This document shows positions 1 to 13,000 of a DNA stretch of 64,000 bases, piece by piece. A model generated the notes under the pieces. That model had not been told where the DNA came from, did not search any database, and saw only the letters and a program-made list of their open reading frames with translations. Source of the DNA: Amphiduros pacificus (taxonomy: Eukaryota; Annelida; Polychaeta; Phyllodocida; Hesionidae); the NCBI GenBank assembly GCA_949316495.1, contig OX439005.1, positions 21,775,704-21,839,703 on the forward strand, given 5' to 3'. How positions within the stretch are numbered: position 1 is the stretch's first letter; each line of letters begins with the position of its first letter. Made by a program: the position numbers and the translations under genes.

Positions 1-19
1 GCCGACAGGCAATGCTTGT

Positions 20-944
20 CAAAAAAAGGAACTATCTGTGTTATTCTGTGATCGGTACGATCATGGGAAATGCGTATTCATTTCCTGTGGTTTGTGATTT
101 GGTTTTTTCTGTGGTCATTATTGTTAAAGCAACTGACGCCACTGTGGAGTGTTCGTCGTGTGCATGCGCTATAGACTGGTCTCCAACCGAGTGTCTAGTA
201 CATCGTGTGGATACACAGAGGGTGGCACCAGTCTACATGCGCTAGCGTATGAATATATGTTCATATAACAAGTAAACAAAGATAAAGAAGTGCGTGATGA
301 CAAAAATCGTCATCGCCCATCGATGTGCGAAATTATCAATTCACTTTGCCTGGAAATGTTATCCAATCGATAGAGCATGAAATTCTGATCAATAATGTCC
401 GTTCCTATAACTTTTAAACAAAGATAACGTGATGACAAAACGCTCATCTACAAGTTTTCCGGAACGGCAAAGCCAATAGGCATCCCGCCGAAATGACAAC
501 ATTGTCATCGCCCATCGATGCACATCGATCCTTTTAAATTGCTGGGAAATGCTTCCCAATCGCAAGAACAAGGAATTTTCAGTAAGTTTAGTTCAAATTT
601 GGTTAAAATCGGACAATTAGAACAGAAATGGCATGCAAAAGTCGGCTTGCGATAGCGCCTGAGCGATAATAGAGCAACTTACGTAATCGGGCATGAAAAG
701 GCACATCTTTGCCACCAGTTGTGCTAAAAAAATCGTTCATACATCAAATTAAATGTTTTTAAAAGATGAATAAAATAATTTCTAACTACCCCATCAGTTT
801 GCAATGATCGTTTATGTTTAAATGTATTTTGTTGTTTATTTATTTTGTTGTTTTGTTTGTTGTAATTTTTTTGTTTATTGTAATTTTTGTTTTGTTTATT
901 GTAATTTTTGTTTTGTTTGTTATTTTTTTCCCATCCGTGTTACA
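20..944. repeat. Dispersed repeat, copy 1 (MITE-like)
   Basis: Most of this stretch matches 12955-13661 in the same orientation. Both copies share the opening AAAAAAGGAACTATCTGTG block, a middle block beginning GCGCCTGAGCGATAATAG, a run of TTTTGTTTGTT-type low-complexity units and the end CCATCCGTGTTACA (931-944). That end is the inverse of TGTAACACGGATGG, which opens the second copy, so the family probably has short terminal inverted repeats. The left end of this copy lies at the window edge and cannot be read. No transposase frame is seen; the short open frames here are incidental. Confidence 0.6.
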
Positions 945-1045
945 TGTGGAGCACCACTTTTTCTTGTTTAATTGATATCGTTGGTGTGAAAGCGTCTCAA
1001 AGACGACATTGCTCAGGATTGACGTTATTTTGAATTTAGAACTTG

Positions 1046-4000
1046 ACATACATACAAATACAAATACAAATACAAATACAAATTTTATTCTCAAGAGAGG
1101 TCGCCACTAGTGCGACATGGGAGAAAAAGAACTGGTGGTGCCCCCTGACAGTTACAAGGTGGAGGGCACCCCATACAATTGTTGTCTGTTATGGATAGTT
1201 CACACAGTAACTATAAATGTGATAGTGGAATAAAATACAAAGTACAAAATACTTAAATAATCTAGTAGAAATAGCGGTAATTATGCCATTTGCTATTTAC
1301 AAGTTGTATAGGTATATACATACATGTTTATAGTTTGCACCTAGATTACCCATACTGGGTAGTATCCTATGAACTAGTATAATTGTGACAATATGCGGTG
1401 AATATGTAATCATGCTCTTGTTGGCTTAAGGAGCGATTCTGACATGTAAAGTCTAATTAAAGTGATTCATGATAATGTTGACAAATTTGGAGAGTGAGGT
1501 TAGCTCTTTCACATCTGTGCTATTGAGAAGATGCTTCATACTAGTGATATTAGGATTTCTAATGTATGCTGTGCCTATATGTCTATCCCGCTCTACCCTG
1601 AAGTGTTCACAAACTAGGAGGTAGTGGTGCTCATCCCCAATAGACTTGTCATTGCATAAAGTACAAAGCCTTCTTTCTCGTGGGATGTTATTGTAACGGC
1701 CCACCACAACTGGTAGTTTGTGGTTATTTGTTCTGAATTTAGTGAGTGATATGGAAAGATTTGGCTCCAGGAGTGTGAGGTAGTTTTCAAATTGGAGTGA
1801 GGATTTAAATTTACTATAGTTATCACAGGTGCTTGAGCTGGCCAGATCTGCCTCCCATTGATTTGAGTAGTGGGCCTGTAGCCTCTGTTCAAAAAGTGCT
1901 TTTAATAATCTGGGATTCAACTGATCATGAGGGGCCTCCCACAGGTGCTCTAGACCCAGGTCCTTCAGGGTGGAATCAATTTGTGACAGCCAGCTTGACT
2001 TGTATTCACCCTTTAGGTATAACTCTTTCATTTTGTGATAAATAGCTCCTGATATTTTGCTTGATTTACCAGTATTAATTCTGACCCAGAAATTCAACAT
2101 TCTCTGTTTGATGTATTTCTCCATCTTGCACCTACCAAGTTCTCCCAGAACAATGTTGTTAATGGACTTGGAGTTCACTTTGAGGATATATTTACAATAT
2201 TGGTAATGGAAAGTTTCCAGATTTTTTATATTTGAAAACCCCCATACTTCTGAGCCATACAATAAGATTGGTAGGATACAAGTGTCAAACAGGTTCAGTT
2301 GTATATCAATGGGTAGCTGTAGCCTTCTGGCTTTAGCTGTAATACTATATGCTGCCCTTTTGGCCTGAAGGATCTGCTTGTCAATTGCTTTAGTGAATTT
2401 CCCATTAAAATTAAATGTTACACCAAGGTATACATAATCTTTCACTACTTCCAATTTATGCAAACCCAGGAAGAAGTCTGGTGGTTTCCTAACCAGGCCT
2501 CTGGAAAATATAACAATTTTGGTCTTAGAAGTATTTACCTAAAGTTTCCATTTGTCACAATAGTTTTTTAGGGCATCTAGCATTGACTGCAGATCCTTGG
2601 GCGTCTCACTTAACAGTATGGTATCGTCAGCATACAAAAGGGCATAAAGTTTAATATAGTAATCGAGTCTATCAACATTAAACTCCACTTCAACACCGTT
2701 AGAGTAACCGCTTAAATAATTGGTCAGATCATTTAGAAATATTGAAAAGAGCAAGGGAGACAGGTTTTCCCCCTGCCTCACACCTATATTACATTCGAAG
2801 AACCTTGACACATCGCCACCATTTTGAATGCAGGATTTTGCATTGTTGTACATGTTTTGGATAACGTTAAAAACTTTGCCTTTGATACCTAGACTAATTA
2901 ATTTATGCCAGAGGTGGTGCCTGTCAACAGTGTCAAAGGCCTTCCTATAGTCAACAAATGCTACATATAGTCTCTTTTTCTTGCTGGTGTACATATCAAT
3001 TATACAGTACAAGGTAAAAACATGGTCAAGGGTGGAGTAACCTGGTCTAAAGCCAGTCTGTTCCTCACCTAGTAGATTATTACTTTCCAGAAAAAGTGAG
3101 AGTCTGGCGTTAAGCAGAACTGTGAATAATTTTCCCATACAGCTTAGTAGGGTTATCCCTCTGTAGCTGTCGGGGTCACCTCTGTCTCCCTTACCTTTGT
3201 AAATTGATACAATTATACCTTCGCACCAGTCTGAGGGAATGAGGCCTGTATTTAATATTAGGTTGAAGTATCTAGTAATTAGAGTTATCATACTTGCTGG
3301 GCTGTGCTTAATAAATTCATTAATAATTGCGTCTAGCCCACTAGCCTTCCCATTACGCAACTTGCATGTCTGCTTCCTCAGTTCATCCTCAGTGAAGGCT
3401 GAATTGAAAGGACTGTTATCTGTCAAATTGACTGAGTTGTGTTCGTTTTCAGGGTCAGTGTTACCACCTGAATTTTGATTGAGGTTCCTGAAGTGTTCAA
3501 AAAGAATTTGAGTGGATATTTTAGTGGCAACTTTTTTATCATTATTGTTGATGATGGCCCAGTAGTCTTTTGGGTTGGATGATTTTAGTGCTCTGAGTTT
3601 TTTGTGGACCTGCCTATTATAAGATTGCCTTGCTTTTCTTGCTTCAGTCCTGTACTTTTTGCTGCATGACTTAACTTTGGCCTCACTCTCCTCAGACCGA
3701 CTCTTGCGCCATTCGTGTTTGGCCTTGTAGAGGTGTTTTCTATTTACATAGCATTCTTTGTTAAACCATGGTTGACTGGGAGATTTCCTCCTAAGTTTGT
3801 TAGCATTAAATCTGACATTGATATTACTCAGAATCTTAATCAACCCTGAAGAGGAGCCAGCCTCTTTGTATACACAATTTATGTCACTTGTGATTTTATC
3901 TATACAATCTTGTGTCATGTTTTTTGCCAATTTCTCATCAATTACAGACAGGATTCTATTAATATGACCCTCGTCAAATGACTCCTTGAACAGGGATTGT

Positions 4001-4650
4001 TTCTGTGGGTCCCAATTAGATTTATATTTTTTCCCACTTTTGTGGTTCCCATTACATACATCCTGTATATCTTGGTCAGATTTGTGAGGCAGGGCAGGTG
4101 GGGATGGCTGGGCATTTTCTAGGCCTTGTAGTGTAATGCTCACAGGGGAGTGACAGTCTGATAGGTTGTAGTCAAAGGTATCTACATAAAAATCCTCTAT
4201 ATGTCTGAATAAGGATGGGGTAGATAAGGCATAGTCAATAGTGCTTTTACTGGATCCATTTTTTGTCACTTTGGTACAGGTTGTGTCCCCAACTGCCCTG
4301 TCTCTGCCGGCCCTGCCATTAACAATCAATAGGCCAGTACCTTTACACAATTCCAACAATTTATGCCCCTTTTCATCACATTTTGTATCTTTGTTCACTC
4401 TTACAATTGGTATGCCCAAATCTTTTAGTTTGTCTGTGGTTAACATGAAATCACTATTACAGTCTATCCCAGATTCATTGCACACAGTTTTGTCAAAAAA
4501 GATAAAATCGGCTTCATTGCTGGTCCTAGCGTTGTAATCCCCTAGGATACATATCATACAGTTGTCGGAGTCATACCTAGCATTTACACTTAAAATATTT
4601 GAGAAAATGGTGTCATACTCATCACCTTTATAATGTGGGAGTTCTAAATT
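1046..4650 (-). mobile_element. 5'-truncated LINE (APE-type non-LTR element)
   Basis: Reading the minus strand, the element starts abruptly inside an AP-type endonuclease domain near 4650, runs through reverse transcriptase and a C-terminal Cys/His motif, stops at 1453, and ends in a roughly 400-bp 3' UTR with a hexameric ATTTGT tail (about 1055-1085). Truncation at the 5' end and a short tandem tail are typical of target-primed insertion. The clade is not certain; the domain order fits the Jockey/CR1/I group. Confidence 0.85.
1453..4650 (-). pseudogene. LINE endonuclease-reverse transcriptase, one in-frame stop
   Basis: The frame opens within the endonuclease, where the GDYNART catalytic motif is visible near 4540, and continues into a reverse transcriptase with GKASGLDAI, a FVDYRKAFD block and the YADD active site near 2640. 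A TAG at 2539-2541 interrupts the frame after CDKWKL; the next residues are VNTSKTKI, where related elements often have Gln before VN, so this looks like a CAG-to-TAG change. After it the frame runs unbroken to 1453 and includes a C-x2-C ... H-x5-C motif (CTLCN ... HHYLLVC) common in invertebrate LINEs. It encodes about 1,060 residues of what would be a longer polyprotein. It cannot be autonomous because the 5' part is missing. Confidence 0.85.
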
Positions 4651-4702
4651 TCATGCACAAGAGTCTCGCCATCAAAACATCATCCAGTTAGCCTCGCCGG
4701 GA

Positions 4703-5012
4703 TACAGGAATATTGGACGTCTCAGACTCCACAGGGATATTTGCTCCTCAGATTGTACAGGGATATTGGACGTCTCAGACTGTACAGGGATATTGGACGT
4801 CTCAGACTGTACAGGGATGTTTGACGCCTCAGACTGTACAGGGATGATTGACGCCTCAGAATGTACAGGGATGTGGGACGTCTCAGACTGTACAGGGATA
4901 TTGGACGTCTCAGACTGTACAGGGATGCTGGACGTCTCAGACTGTACAGGTATATTGGACGTCTCAGACTGTACAGGTATATTGGACGCCTCAAATTGTA
5001 CAGGGATATTGG
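4703..5012. repeat. 27-bp minisatellite
   Basis: About eleven tandem copies of a 27-bp unit of the form TGTACAGGGATATTGGACG plus TCTCAGAC, differing by point changes. As 27 is divisible by three, several frames stay open on both strands; these open frames are a consequence of the period and not evidence of coding. Confidence 0.95.
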
Positions 5013-5054
5013 AAGTATGTCAAACCCCCATTATATATTAGTGTCTTATAATTT

Positions 5055-5325
5055 ATTAAGACAGTGCCACAAAGTTTTTGTAGATATTTCCGGCTTTGGC
5101 CGAGGAGAAGGACCATATCTACTATTCAGAGATTTTGCCCAAGACATTGGATGCTCAGGACATTTTCCAGACAGGTATAGACCCTACAGAACAAGAAAAT
5201 ATGGGTTGTGGTATATTTTGAAGAAAAAATGCATCATCCCATATGAAAAGGATTTCATGTATTATAACAGACGGATTTACTGCATCTATAAGCATACATC
5301 GGGGATCTTGTTTGGGAGGAGATAG
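5055..5325 (+). other. Unassigned open frame after the minisatellite
   Basis: After the array a frame stays open for about 90 codons (KVFVDISGFGRGEGPYLLF ... then a basic, aromatic-rich end). The start resembles, weakly, the GxGGPYxxFAGRDA region of cytochrome-b5-like MAPR haem-binding proteins, but the flanking hallmark residues are absent and no splice sites were convincingly placed. It may be a decayed exon or chance. Confidence 0.15.
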
Positions 5326-5488
5326 GAGACAATGGCTCATCAAAGTCAGATTTAACATAATCTGTTGTGTTCGTCAAGTACTTCACACTCACCAGTTTGC
5401 TAGGAAATTACATATCTGAAAAGCAATGAACAGTGATCTGTGGTTCAGTCACATCAGCGTTTTCTTCTAGCAATATTATCTCTGTACA

Positions 5489-5560
5489 CACACATACACA
5501 AACACAAACACACACACACAAACACAAACACAAACACAAACACAAACACAAACACACACA
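5489..5560. repeat. CA-rich microsatellite (ACACAA-type)
   Basis: Seventy bases of CACACA and ACAAAC units on the plus strand, with no sign of coding. Confidence 0.9.
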
Positions 5561-5605
5561 TCAGCTAATTCAATGGAATGATCCTGTTGGTAGAGTTACT
5601 ACTAT

Positions 5606-5647
5606 CTTGGAGTAATTATGAATCTCCATTCTCATAATTACTCCAAG
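5606..5647. repeat. Perfect 16-bp inverted repeat (hairpin)
   Basis: The arm at 5606-5621 (CTTGGAGTAATTATGA) is the exact reverse complement of 5632-5647, separated by a 10-base loop. It could be a small MITE or a hairpin; no target duplication was identified. Confidence 0.8.
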
Positions 5648-5979
5648 CTACTATATATACATCTTTGATATCATTCAATTTGACAGGGTGAGAAGGATAT
5701 ATGCGTTTTTAACGGGTTATATATCTTTTAATTTGACGTTTTTATTCCTATTCAAGAAAACAGGAATATGGGTTGGTCTGTTGGGAAGAAGGGCACAGTC
5801 AGGTTGACTGCAGGCACAGGAGGCCAGTTGTTTGCAGAGGATGTAACTCAATTGGCCACAAAGAGAAGGACTGCCACTTCTAGAATGTTGGCCAAGAAGG
5901 TAGTGCCGTAATTGGACTACACACTGACGGTGTACACACTTGCACTAACATTAAACACATACCTGAACCCAAAGATTCT

Positions 5980-7081
5980 ATGTGTATTCTTCAAAGCAGT
6001 TTGCATAGCCATTGTGAGACACAATTAAGCCAACAATTGGATAGCTTCAGTACCATGTTTGAACATACCCAAAGGATAGAAGTAATAATCACAAACAGAT
6101 CAAACAATAATCAGTTAAGTACAAGGTCTGGATCATGTGCAACAAACCTGATACATGTCAACACACTAAAATGGAACTTACCACGGATTCTGAACACTAA
6201 CCTAAGATCTCTGCCAAAAAAGGTAGATGAGCTGTATGCTGTACTCCATGTTAATCATATAGATGTGGCTGTGATAACAGAATCGTGGTTGGATGAAGAC
6301 ATTCCCGACTCCTCAGTGGATATTGCTGGGAACAAACCCATAAGGAATGATAGATATGGTCGCAGAGGAGGTGGGGTTATTGTCTTTGTCAAAGAGAATG
6401 CAAACAGGATGGAGTGGGATGACCTGCAGGACGAGGACATAGAGTCTGTGTGGTTGACAATTAAGCCAAGGAGGATGCCAAAGGAGCACCCCAACCTAAC
6501 AATAGGTGCAATCTACCACCCACCTAAAGCAAATAATTACCTGTTAACTCAACATATCAGTAAATGCCGCCTGGACCATATAAGACAGAAACACCCTCAT
6601 ACAGCTATTGTGTTGGCAGGGGATTTTAACACCTATAAGGATACTTACTTAAAAAGCACATTCAAGCTCAAACAAGTTGTCACAGAACCAACCAGGAAGG
6701 ATACTATCCTGGATAAAGTTTACACAAACATCCCCAATTACTATACACAAGTAGATGTCATCCCCCAGGTTGGATCATCAGATCATAGAATGGTCCTGTG
6801 CCTACCGATGCTTGCTGACAGCTATAAACTGCCTACAAGGACAACCAGACTGTCAAGGTGTGCAGGAGCCAACGAGAGGGCTATGTTTGCCTATGGGCTT
6901 CAGCAGGTGGCCTGGGAGCCACTGTACTTGATGGCTAATGCAACGGATCAGCTTGAATACCTCCAAACTACTATAACAACCTTACTTGATGCCTATATGC
7001 CATGGAAAACCAGTACTAGAAACAGCAATGACAAGCCCTGGATCACAGACCATTACATTCACCTCATAAACCAAAGACAAT
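5980..7081 (+). CDS. LINE endonuclease half
   Basis: Reads the APE-type endonuclease in order: NTNLRSLPKK near the start, TESWLD (catalytic Glu region), GGGVIVFV, GAIYHPP, LAGDFN (catalytic Asp and Asn) and SDHRMV (catalytic Asp-His) near residue 270. This is the nicking enzyme that primes target-site reverse transcription. Just after the ITDHYIHLINQRQ segment the frame runs into the MITE and ends soon inside it. The frame on the far side of the MITE continues the same protein with the expected linker residues (AFHLKDTSLYNQLRNK), so the break is due only to the insertion. Confidence 0.85.
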
Positions 7082-7819
7082 CAGGGCCCGATTTTTCCAT
7101 CGTACTTCAAATCTTTAATCTGAGCATGTACTCAGATTTGAAGCCATACTTACCGAAGTTTGCTTCCAAAAGTGAAGTATTTTGGATTTTTTCATCATGC
7201 TCACAATTTCAATTGTGCTTACTTCACGAAGTATTTGCTCAGACTTGAAGTACGTACTTGAGCCATATGACGTCATATTTCCATTGTTTAATTGAGTAAA
7301 TACTCCCATGACGTCATATTCAAATGAGAAAATACAGAGGCTCAAAATAGGGGATAAAAGGGGCTCGGAATGGGGGATCACTTTATGTAACGTAACAACT
7401 TTTCCAGTGCCTGGGAATGCATCTGCATGTGATTCTATTCAATTAAACCTTATCTAATCCTTTAATTTAACATAAATTGCTCAATATTTCGTAAAAATTC
7501 ATACTTTGGAGCATTGACTTCAGCTTGAAGCCAGCCTCTGAGCTGTCTCAGAATCTGAGCATGAAAACTCAGAATCTGAGCATGAAAAATGTCTGAGCAC
7601 ATTGAAAAAATCCAAAAATCTTGGATCTGAGTAAATACTCAGAATGTGAGCATGAACTTCAAATCTGAGCAAAAACTTCAAGTCTGTGTTTTCCAAGCAT
7701 GATGGAAAAATCGGATTTGTGTATATACTCAGAATCTGAGCAAAACTTAAAATCTGAGCATGAAATTAGGATCTGAGCATGTACTTCAAATTGAAGTACG
7801 ATGGAAAAATCGGGCCCTG
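7082..7819. mobile_element. MITE with perfect 29-bp terminal inverted repeats
   Basis: Starts CAGGGCCCGATTTTTCC at 7082 and ends with the exact inverse at 7819; the first 29 bases pair perfectly with the last 29. It has no coding capacity. The interior is full of copies of a TCTGAGCATG motif near both ends, resembling subterminal transposase-binding repeats of hAT-type elements. The CAGGG terminus would also fit hAT, but the flanking 8 bp (AAGACAAT and CATTTCAC) are not a duplication, so the superfamily is open. It disrupts the LINE frame. Confidence 0.9.
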
Positions 7820-9561
7820 CATTTCACTTAAAGGACACATCCCTGTACAATCAATTAAGGAATAAGGTAAACAGAATGACCCCCACATTAAGGACACATT
7901 TTTATCACGACAAAGTAAGCAAGGAACCTAACACAAGGATATTCTGGGGACACATAGGAACTATCATTGGAACATCAAAGAAGCAGTCACTGGAATGCCT
8001 TGCAAATGCACTATATGATGGGGATATACCACAGCTGGCAGATGGGATTAACACATTCCTGCAGTCTGTGAGTGCAGACCTGGCCCCACTAGTCATCCAT
8101 CATAACTACGAGGATATTGACATACCTAGTGACTATATTGTAAGCAAGGAGAAAGTTGAGTGGTCAATGGGCCATCTGAACATCCATAAAGCTGTTGGAC
8201 CAGACAACATCCCAAACTGGATTTTACGGGATTTCTGCAGCTTCTTGTCTGGTCCTGTTGCAGCTATTATCAACTCGTCACTTCGCCAAAGACAGGTACC
8301 AGTGCTGTGGAAATCAGCCAATGTGTGCTCTATACCCAAAGTTACCCCACCAAAGTCAATACAAACTGACCTACGTCCCATAAGTCTCACACCAAGCCTT
8401 TCAAAGTTGGCCGAAGGTTTTGTCTCCAAATGGGTCCTTGATATTGTTAGGCCTAAATTACACTGGAATCAGTTTGGTGCACTTCCAGGATCATCTACTG
8501 TGGACTCACTGATATACCTTATGCACAAAGCCTATACAGCCACCGATGACCTGGGAACCTATGTAAGAATCGTACTGGTTGATTTTCGCAAGGCGTTTGA
8601 CCTAATCAACCACAATATTGTAATTAAAAAGCTCAAAGACCTGGATGTACCTGAGTTCCTGTGTGAGTGGATCTCATCCTTCTTGCATTGTCGCCAGCAG
8701 AGGGTCAAGCTGGGCGACGTCATGTCCGAATGGGTTACCGTAAATGGTGGAGTTCCCCAAGGAACAAAACTAGGACCTTTATTATTTCTAGTGATGATAA
8801 ACGACTTACAGTTTAGCCAGCCCTGTGAGGGCATCAGGTTTGTGGACGACACAACTGCTGTGGAAGTAGGCCACAGAATGGCAGTAGAAGGGAGCCAAAT
8901 GCAAGTGGCAATGAATGACCTGGATAGCTGGACTGTCACAAATGATTGTCAAATAAACACTACTAAGACCAAAGAGTGCACCATTTTCTTCTCTACCATA
9001 CCCCCAGCATTGGAGCCATTAAAGCTTGGGAACGATATAATTGAGAGTGTGGACAAAGCCAAGCTTCTAGGTATCACTGTATCAAAAGACCTTAAGTGGG
9101 ACAACCACATAAACTCAATCACAAGAAAAGCAAGCCAGAGACTGTATTTTCTTACTGTTCTCAGGAGGTGTAAGGCCCCACCAGATCACCTAATGACAGT
9201 TTATAAGTCCCACATAAGATCATTATTGGAGTATGCCTGCCAGGTATGGCACCCAGGACTTAACCAAGGCTTGACAGACAGTGCCTTTAAAATAATATAC
9301 CCAACATTAGAGTATGAAGATGTACTATTTATAGGGAACATAGAAAGTTTGGCTACCCGGAGAGAAAAGCTATGTAAAAAATATTTTGAGAAAATGAAAA
9401 ACCCTGACCACAAACTTCACCACTTGCTACCAGTGACAGTTCCATCATGTTATGAACTCAGGTCACGGTACCTATATGAGCTACCAAAGACAAGGGTAGA
9501 CCGCACACATGGAAGCTTTGTGACATATGCCCTAAGCAAACTACAGGACAATTTAGACTAA
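7820..9561 (+). CDS. LINE reverse transcriptase half
   Basis: Continues the LINE protein after the MITE. Visible reverse transcriptase blocks are NIHKAVGPDNIPNWIL, PISLTPSLSKLAE, FGALPGSSTVDSL, VDFRKAFDLINH, GGVPQGTKLGPLLF and the catalytic FVDDTT. The FVDD version of the usual YADD box occurs in CR1/L2-type elements, as does the C-terminal tail of the form LLEYACQVWHPGL. An ATG at 7801 lies in the MITE end and is not the native start. Stop at 9561, followed by the 3' UTR and TTATTC tail. Confidence 0.85.
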
Positions 9562-9773
9562 TATTTATTTGATCACTGTCTACACATTCATGTTTCATTT
9601 TTTATACTTACTTTTTATTAATTGTAAATACTTTAATTTCAATATTGTTTAATCTACATATAAGTGTTTGATTTTGTGTTTTGTAATAATAGTTGTAGTA
9701 CATTTTCACATTGTAATTCTTCAATCATTAGATTGCAATAAATACACTTCTTATTCTTATTCTTATTCTTATT

Positions 9774-10080
9774 CGTGGTACATTTTGAAAAATAATCCAT
9801 CATCCAATATTATTTATCCCTGACGCATACAATTTGAGCCTCAATGAGGCCAGTGCATGTTTTATAATACGTTCTGCGATGGTGTTGTCTCACCTTGTTT
9901 TGACATCCTATCTGTAAATTGTGACTGGGACTATGGACCCCTGCAAGCGAGAGGCGAGCTGTGGGTCGCTAAATACACATACTTTTGATTGTATTATCAT
10001 AATCATGTGATAGAGAGCGTGTAGCGTACGGCGGGGTCACCTATCAGTGACTGGAAGTGGCACAAAGTGATCATTTGAAG
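9774..10080. other. Upstream region of the EXPERA gene, no recognised signal
   Basis: Between the LINE tail and the first ATG of the next gene I see no clear TATA box or repeat. It is GC-richer near 9950-10050 and would hold the promoter and 5' UTR. Confidence 0.4.
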
Positions 10081-13000
10081 ATGGCAATGGCGAGACAACT
10101 GGGCCTGCCTTCTTGGGTGCAGATCTGGCTTTTCTTTTCCTCATTGCTGTGCATTTGGGATGCATCCTTCGTTTTGCTCAGGCCTCACAGTTTGCCGGGG
10201 GGCAAATACAACGCCATCTGGGGATCCGCTTGTGAGTAAATCATTTGATAAGGTATACATTCACTGGGGTCAGAGGTCTTGTTAGGTCACCTTCCTGCTC
10301 AAACAAATTGATGGATCATAGACTATGCAGTCCAAACCTATATTAGGACTATCAAGGACGTCTCGTTGTGCAGCGGGCGAATATTGTCACTCTTTTGGAG
10401 GGGAGAGCTCTGATTGATTGACATAAATATAGAACAGGGAAACCCTAAACCAAACTCCACCAGGGCGACATGGTAATAGTTTGCGTGTGCCTCTGGTGGA
10501 CAGTGTGACCCTAAACAACAACCCACATTTCCAGTGACGTATGACCGGAATTCCGGGCACAGCAGACGGGCACCTGCGAGGTGGTGTACTGTCCATATAT
10601 ATGGACATGTTATTAGTGTCTAGATGGATCATGTTTTTATTGACTGCCCTGATGTGCCTATTGTCATGGTGTGGTGCATATGAATGCAAACAGGAACCAG
10701 TCCATCTAAGGAATAAACCTCGCACCAAACAAGTACAACCGAGCATCCATAATAGACATTCCGTTGTTATGAACTTGTTTTTATTATCTTATTGTTTTTG
10801 TATCTTAAATGTATGGAAATATTTTTTACAGAATTCACAATAATTGAAATTTATGAAATTTAACATAACTGAATTTTGTGAAAAAGTCAAACAGGGTACT
10901 CGATATACTTCCACCCTGAGAGATATTAAATGTAAACACTATTCATGCAAAACGCACGTGTTCACATCATCATTATACAATTAGGAGCTATTGTAGCGCC
11001 ACTCAGGGTCCATATATGGAATGATGATAAAATGATAATGAATCGTCTGCATTTGGGAGGATTATTCAGTACAGTTTCCGTGGCCTTGGAAATGCTGATA
11101 ACGCCAATCTTTTGGTATCATAGCACGATCGGAAATTGGTATCATAGCACGATCATTGACAGTTATCATAATCAAACCGTCCATCTCTAACATAATAGTG
11201 TAAGGTTTACAGTCCCTATTCAGTTGGAATAAATGGTTGAATATACCCTATATATCAAGTCTATTTTGGCGATGACTATGGGTATAATAGTACGTCCAAA
11301 GACGCTGCTATGGGTTTTCGTTGCACCGAAAACCTTTTTTTAATTCAACAGGTCAGTTTTATCTTAAAAATAAAGGGAAACTCACGTTATTGATAAAAAA
11401 CATTTCAATTTCAGATGATTTGTACCTTGAGGTGGATACTCGCTACGGGGACATGACAGACGGACTGGTTTATGCAGTCAGTGTGTGAGTATACAACAGC
11501 AAATATGTTATGTTGTTATGTTCTTCACATTTTGAATCATATTGATTGATGCTGCCGGGAATTACATTGTAACTGCAAGTAGGCGGAAATATATTTATGG
11601 AAATAGGGAACTAGTGATTGTGTTACAGCCGACGACAACAGAGCTGCGGACGACAACATAGCTGCGGTTTCATTTTCAAAGCCTTTTAAGTGCATCTGCA
11701 CTCCCGAAAATATTCACACCAAGTTGTTTTCTGACACTTGCATGTGCAAACAAAGTCAAATGGTGTGATAAACATCGGTAATCAATTGATAAACTGAACC
11801 GCAGCTCTGTATTCGTCCACAGTTCTGTTGTCGTCGGCTGTACGTGTTAAGTTAACACCTTTTGCCTATTAGCTAGTTTATCAGAGCCAAAATGTGAGTT
11901 CTTTCTCATATCAGTAGTGAAAAGATTGAATAACAAACGTTACTCAGTGTATATACTTATACTGATGTACATGCACTTTTGGTAAAAGTGTCTTGAACAA
12001 AACTATCACAAATACAATCGTTACAAAAGTACCTACCAGACTGTCCAACTGCAGCTGATGAGGATACATGACCTGCTGACTTGGCCCTCAACTTTATCTC
12101 ATAAGTCTATAAAATTATTTTTAGAAGAAAAACCTTCTATTAATGACGTCATAATAAACAATAGCCAGAATATTAATAACGGTAAAGAAATAGTAAAGTT
12201 CATCGCGGTAGCTGCGTGACTTTCCAGGAGTCTGGGCGCGTTGACATTGGCCCTAACAACATCATAGTAAATGGGGATGCATCTGTCAAAACGTTAATAG
12301 ATTTTAAAGACAAACACATTTATCACAAATATGTGAATTTTAAACCGTTTTTGCAAAATTGGTGCTTAATCTCTTTAAGCCAGCGAATGAATGCTCCATG
12401 TTTCAGTCCTCAACTTGGATGTTAGTCGTGTCACGTGATTTGATCTTTGCGGCTGAAAGTCATTACTCCGTACCTTAGTCCAGTCAATATATGACAAAAA
12501 ATGGCCTAACCCGGAACAAATTAGAACAGAAATAAAACTCATAGAAAATGTCTCAGAAGAACCTAGAGAATAACATAGTAAAAGTCTACCAAAATCCAAG
12601 TAGTGGAACAATGCGTAAATTGCATAAATCCAAAATGGCCGACACATGGCAGGGCAAATCTTAAAAATTATATAGCATGACTCCTATTTGACATATTTGA
12701 GTAATCTTAGAGTCTATTTTATGTTTTTTGGACATGGTAAATCCAATGGGAAACTTTTCAAATTGGTAATACCCATTCTCATAACAATGACCAATAAAAG
12801 TAGAATAATAAGTCGAAAATTAGAACTTTGCTTGTATTCTGATTATATCTGTCTGTTTTACACCTTTTCTGTGATATCTTCTACAACACATATTATTCTA
12901 CAATAACAAGTTCTCTAAAAGGAGACAAACAATAATTTCCAATTAGATTTTTTTTGTAACACGGATGGTTCCGAAAAAAGGAACTATCTGTGTTATTCTG

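Larger units (their letters stand above)
5980..9773 (+). mobile_element. CR1/L2-like LINE, interrupted by a MITE
   Basis: A plus-strand non-LTR retrotransposon with AP endonuclease, reverse transcriptase, a 3' UTR (9562-9748) and a hexameric TTATTC tail (9749-9773). The 5' limit is uncertain; 5980 is the first in-frame ATG, and upstream sequence back to about 5690 could be its 5' part. The coding frame shows no stop outside the inserted 738-bp MITE at 7082-7819, so the LINE was nearly intact when the MITE landed. Confidence 0.85.

Noticed and set aside
4722-5041. Repeat proteins on both strands of the 27-bp array
   Set aside because: Open in multiple frames on both strands because of the period.
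10057-10080. Upstream GTG as start of the EXPERA protein
   Set aside because: It is not an ATG; the ATG at 10081 directly precedes the conserved first helix.
10387-10843. Open frames on both strands in EXPERA intron 1
   Set aside because: No recognisable domain or splice fit.
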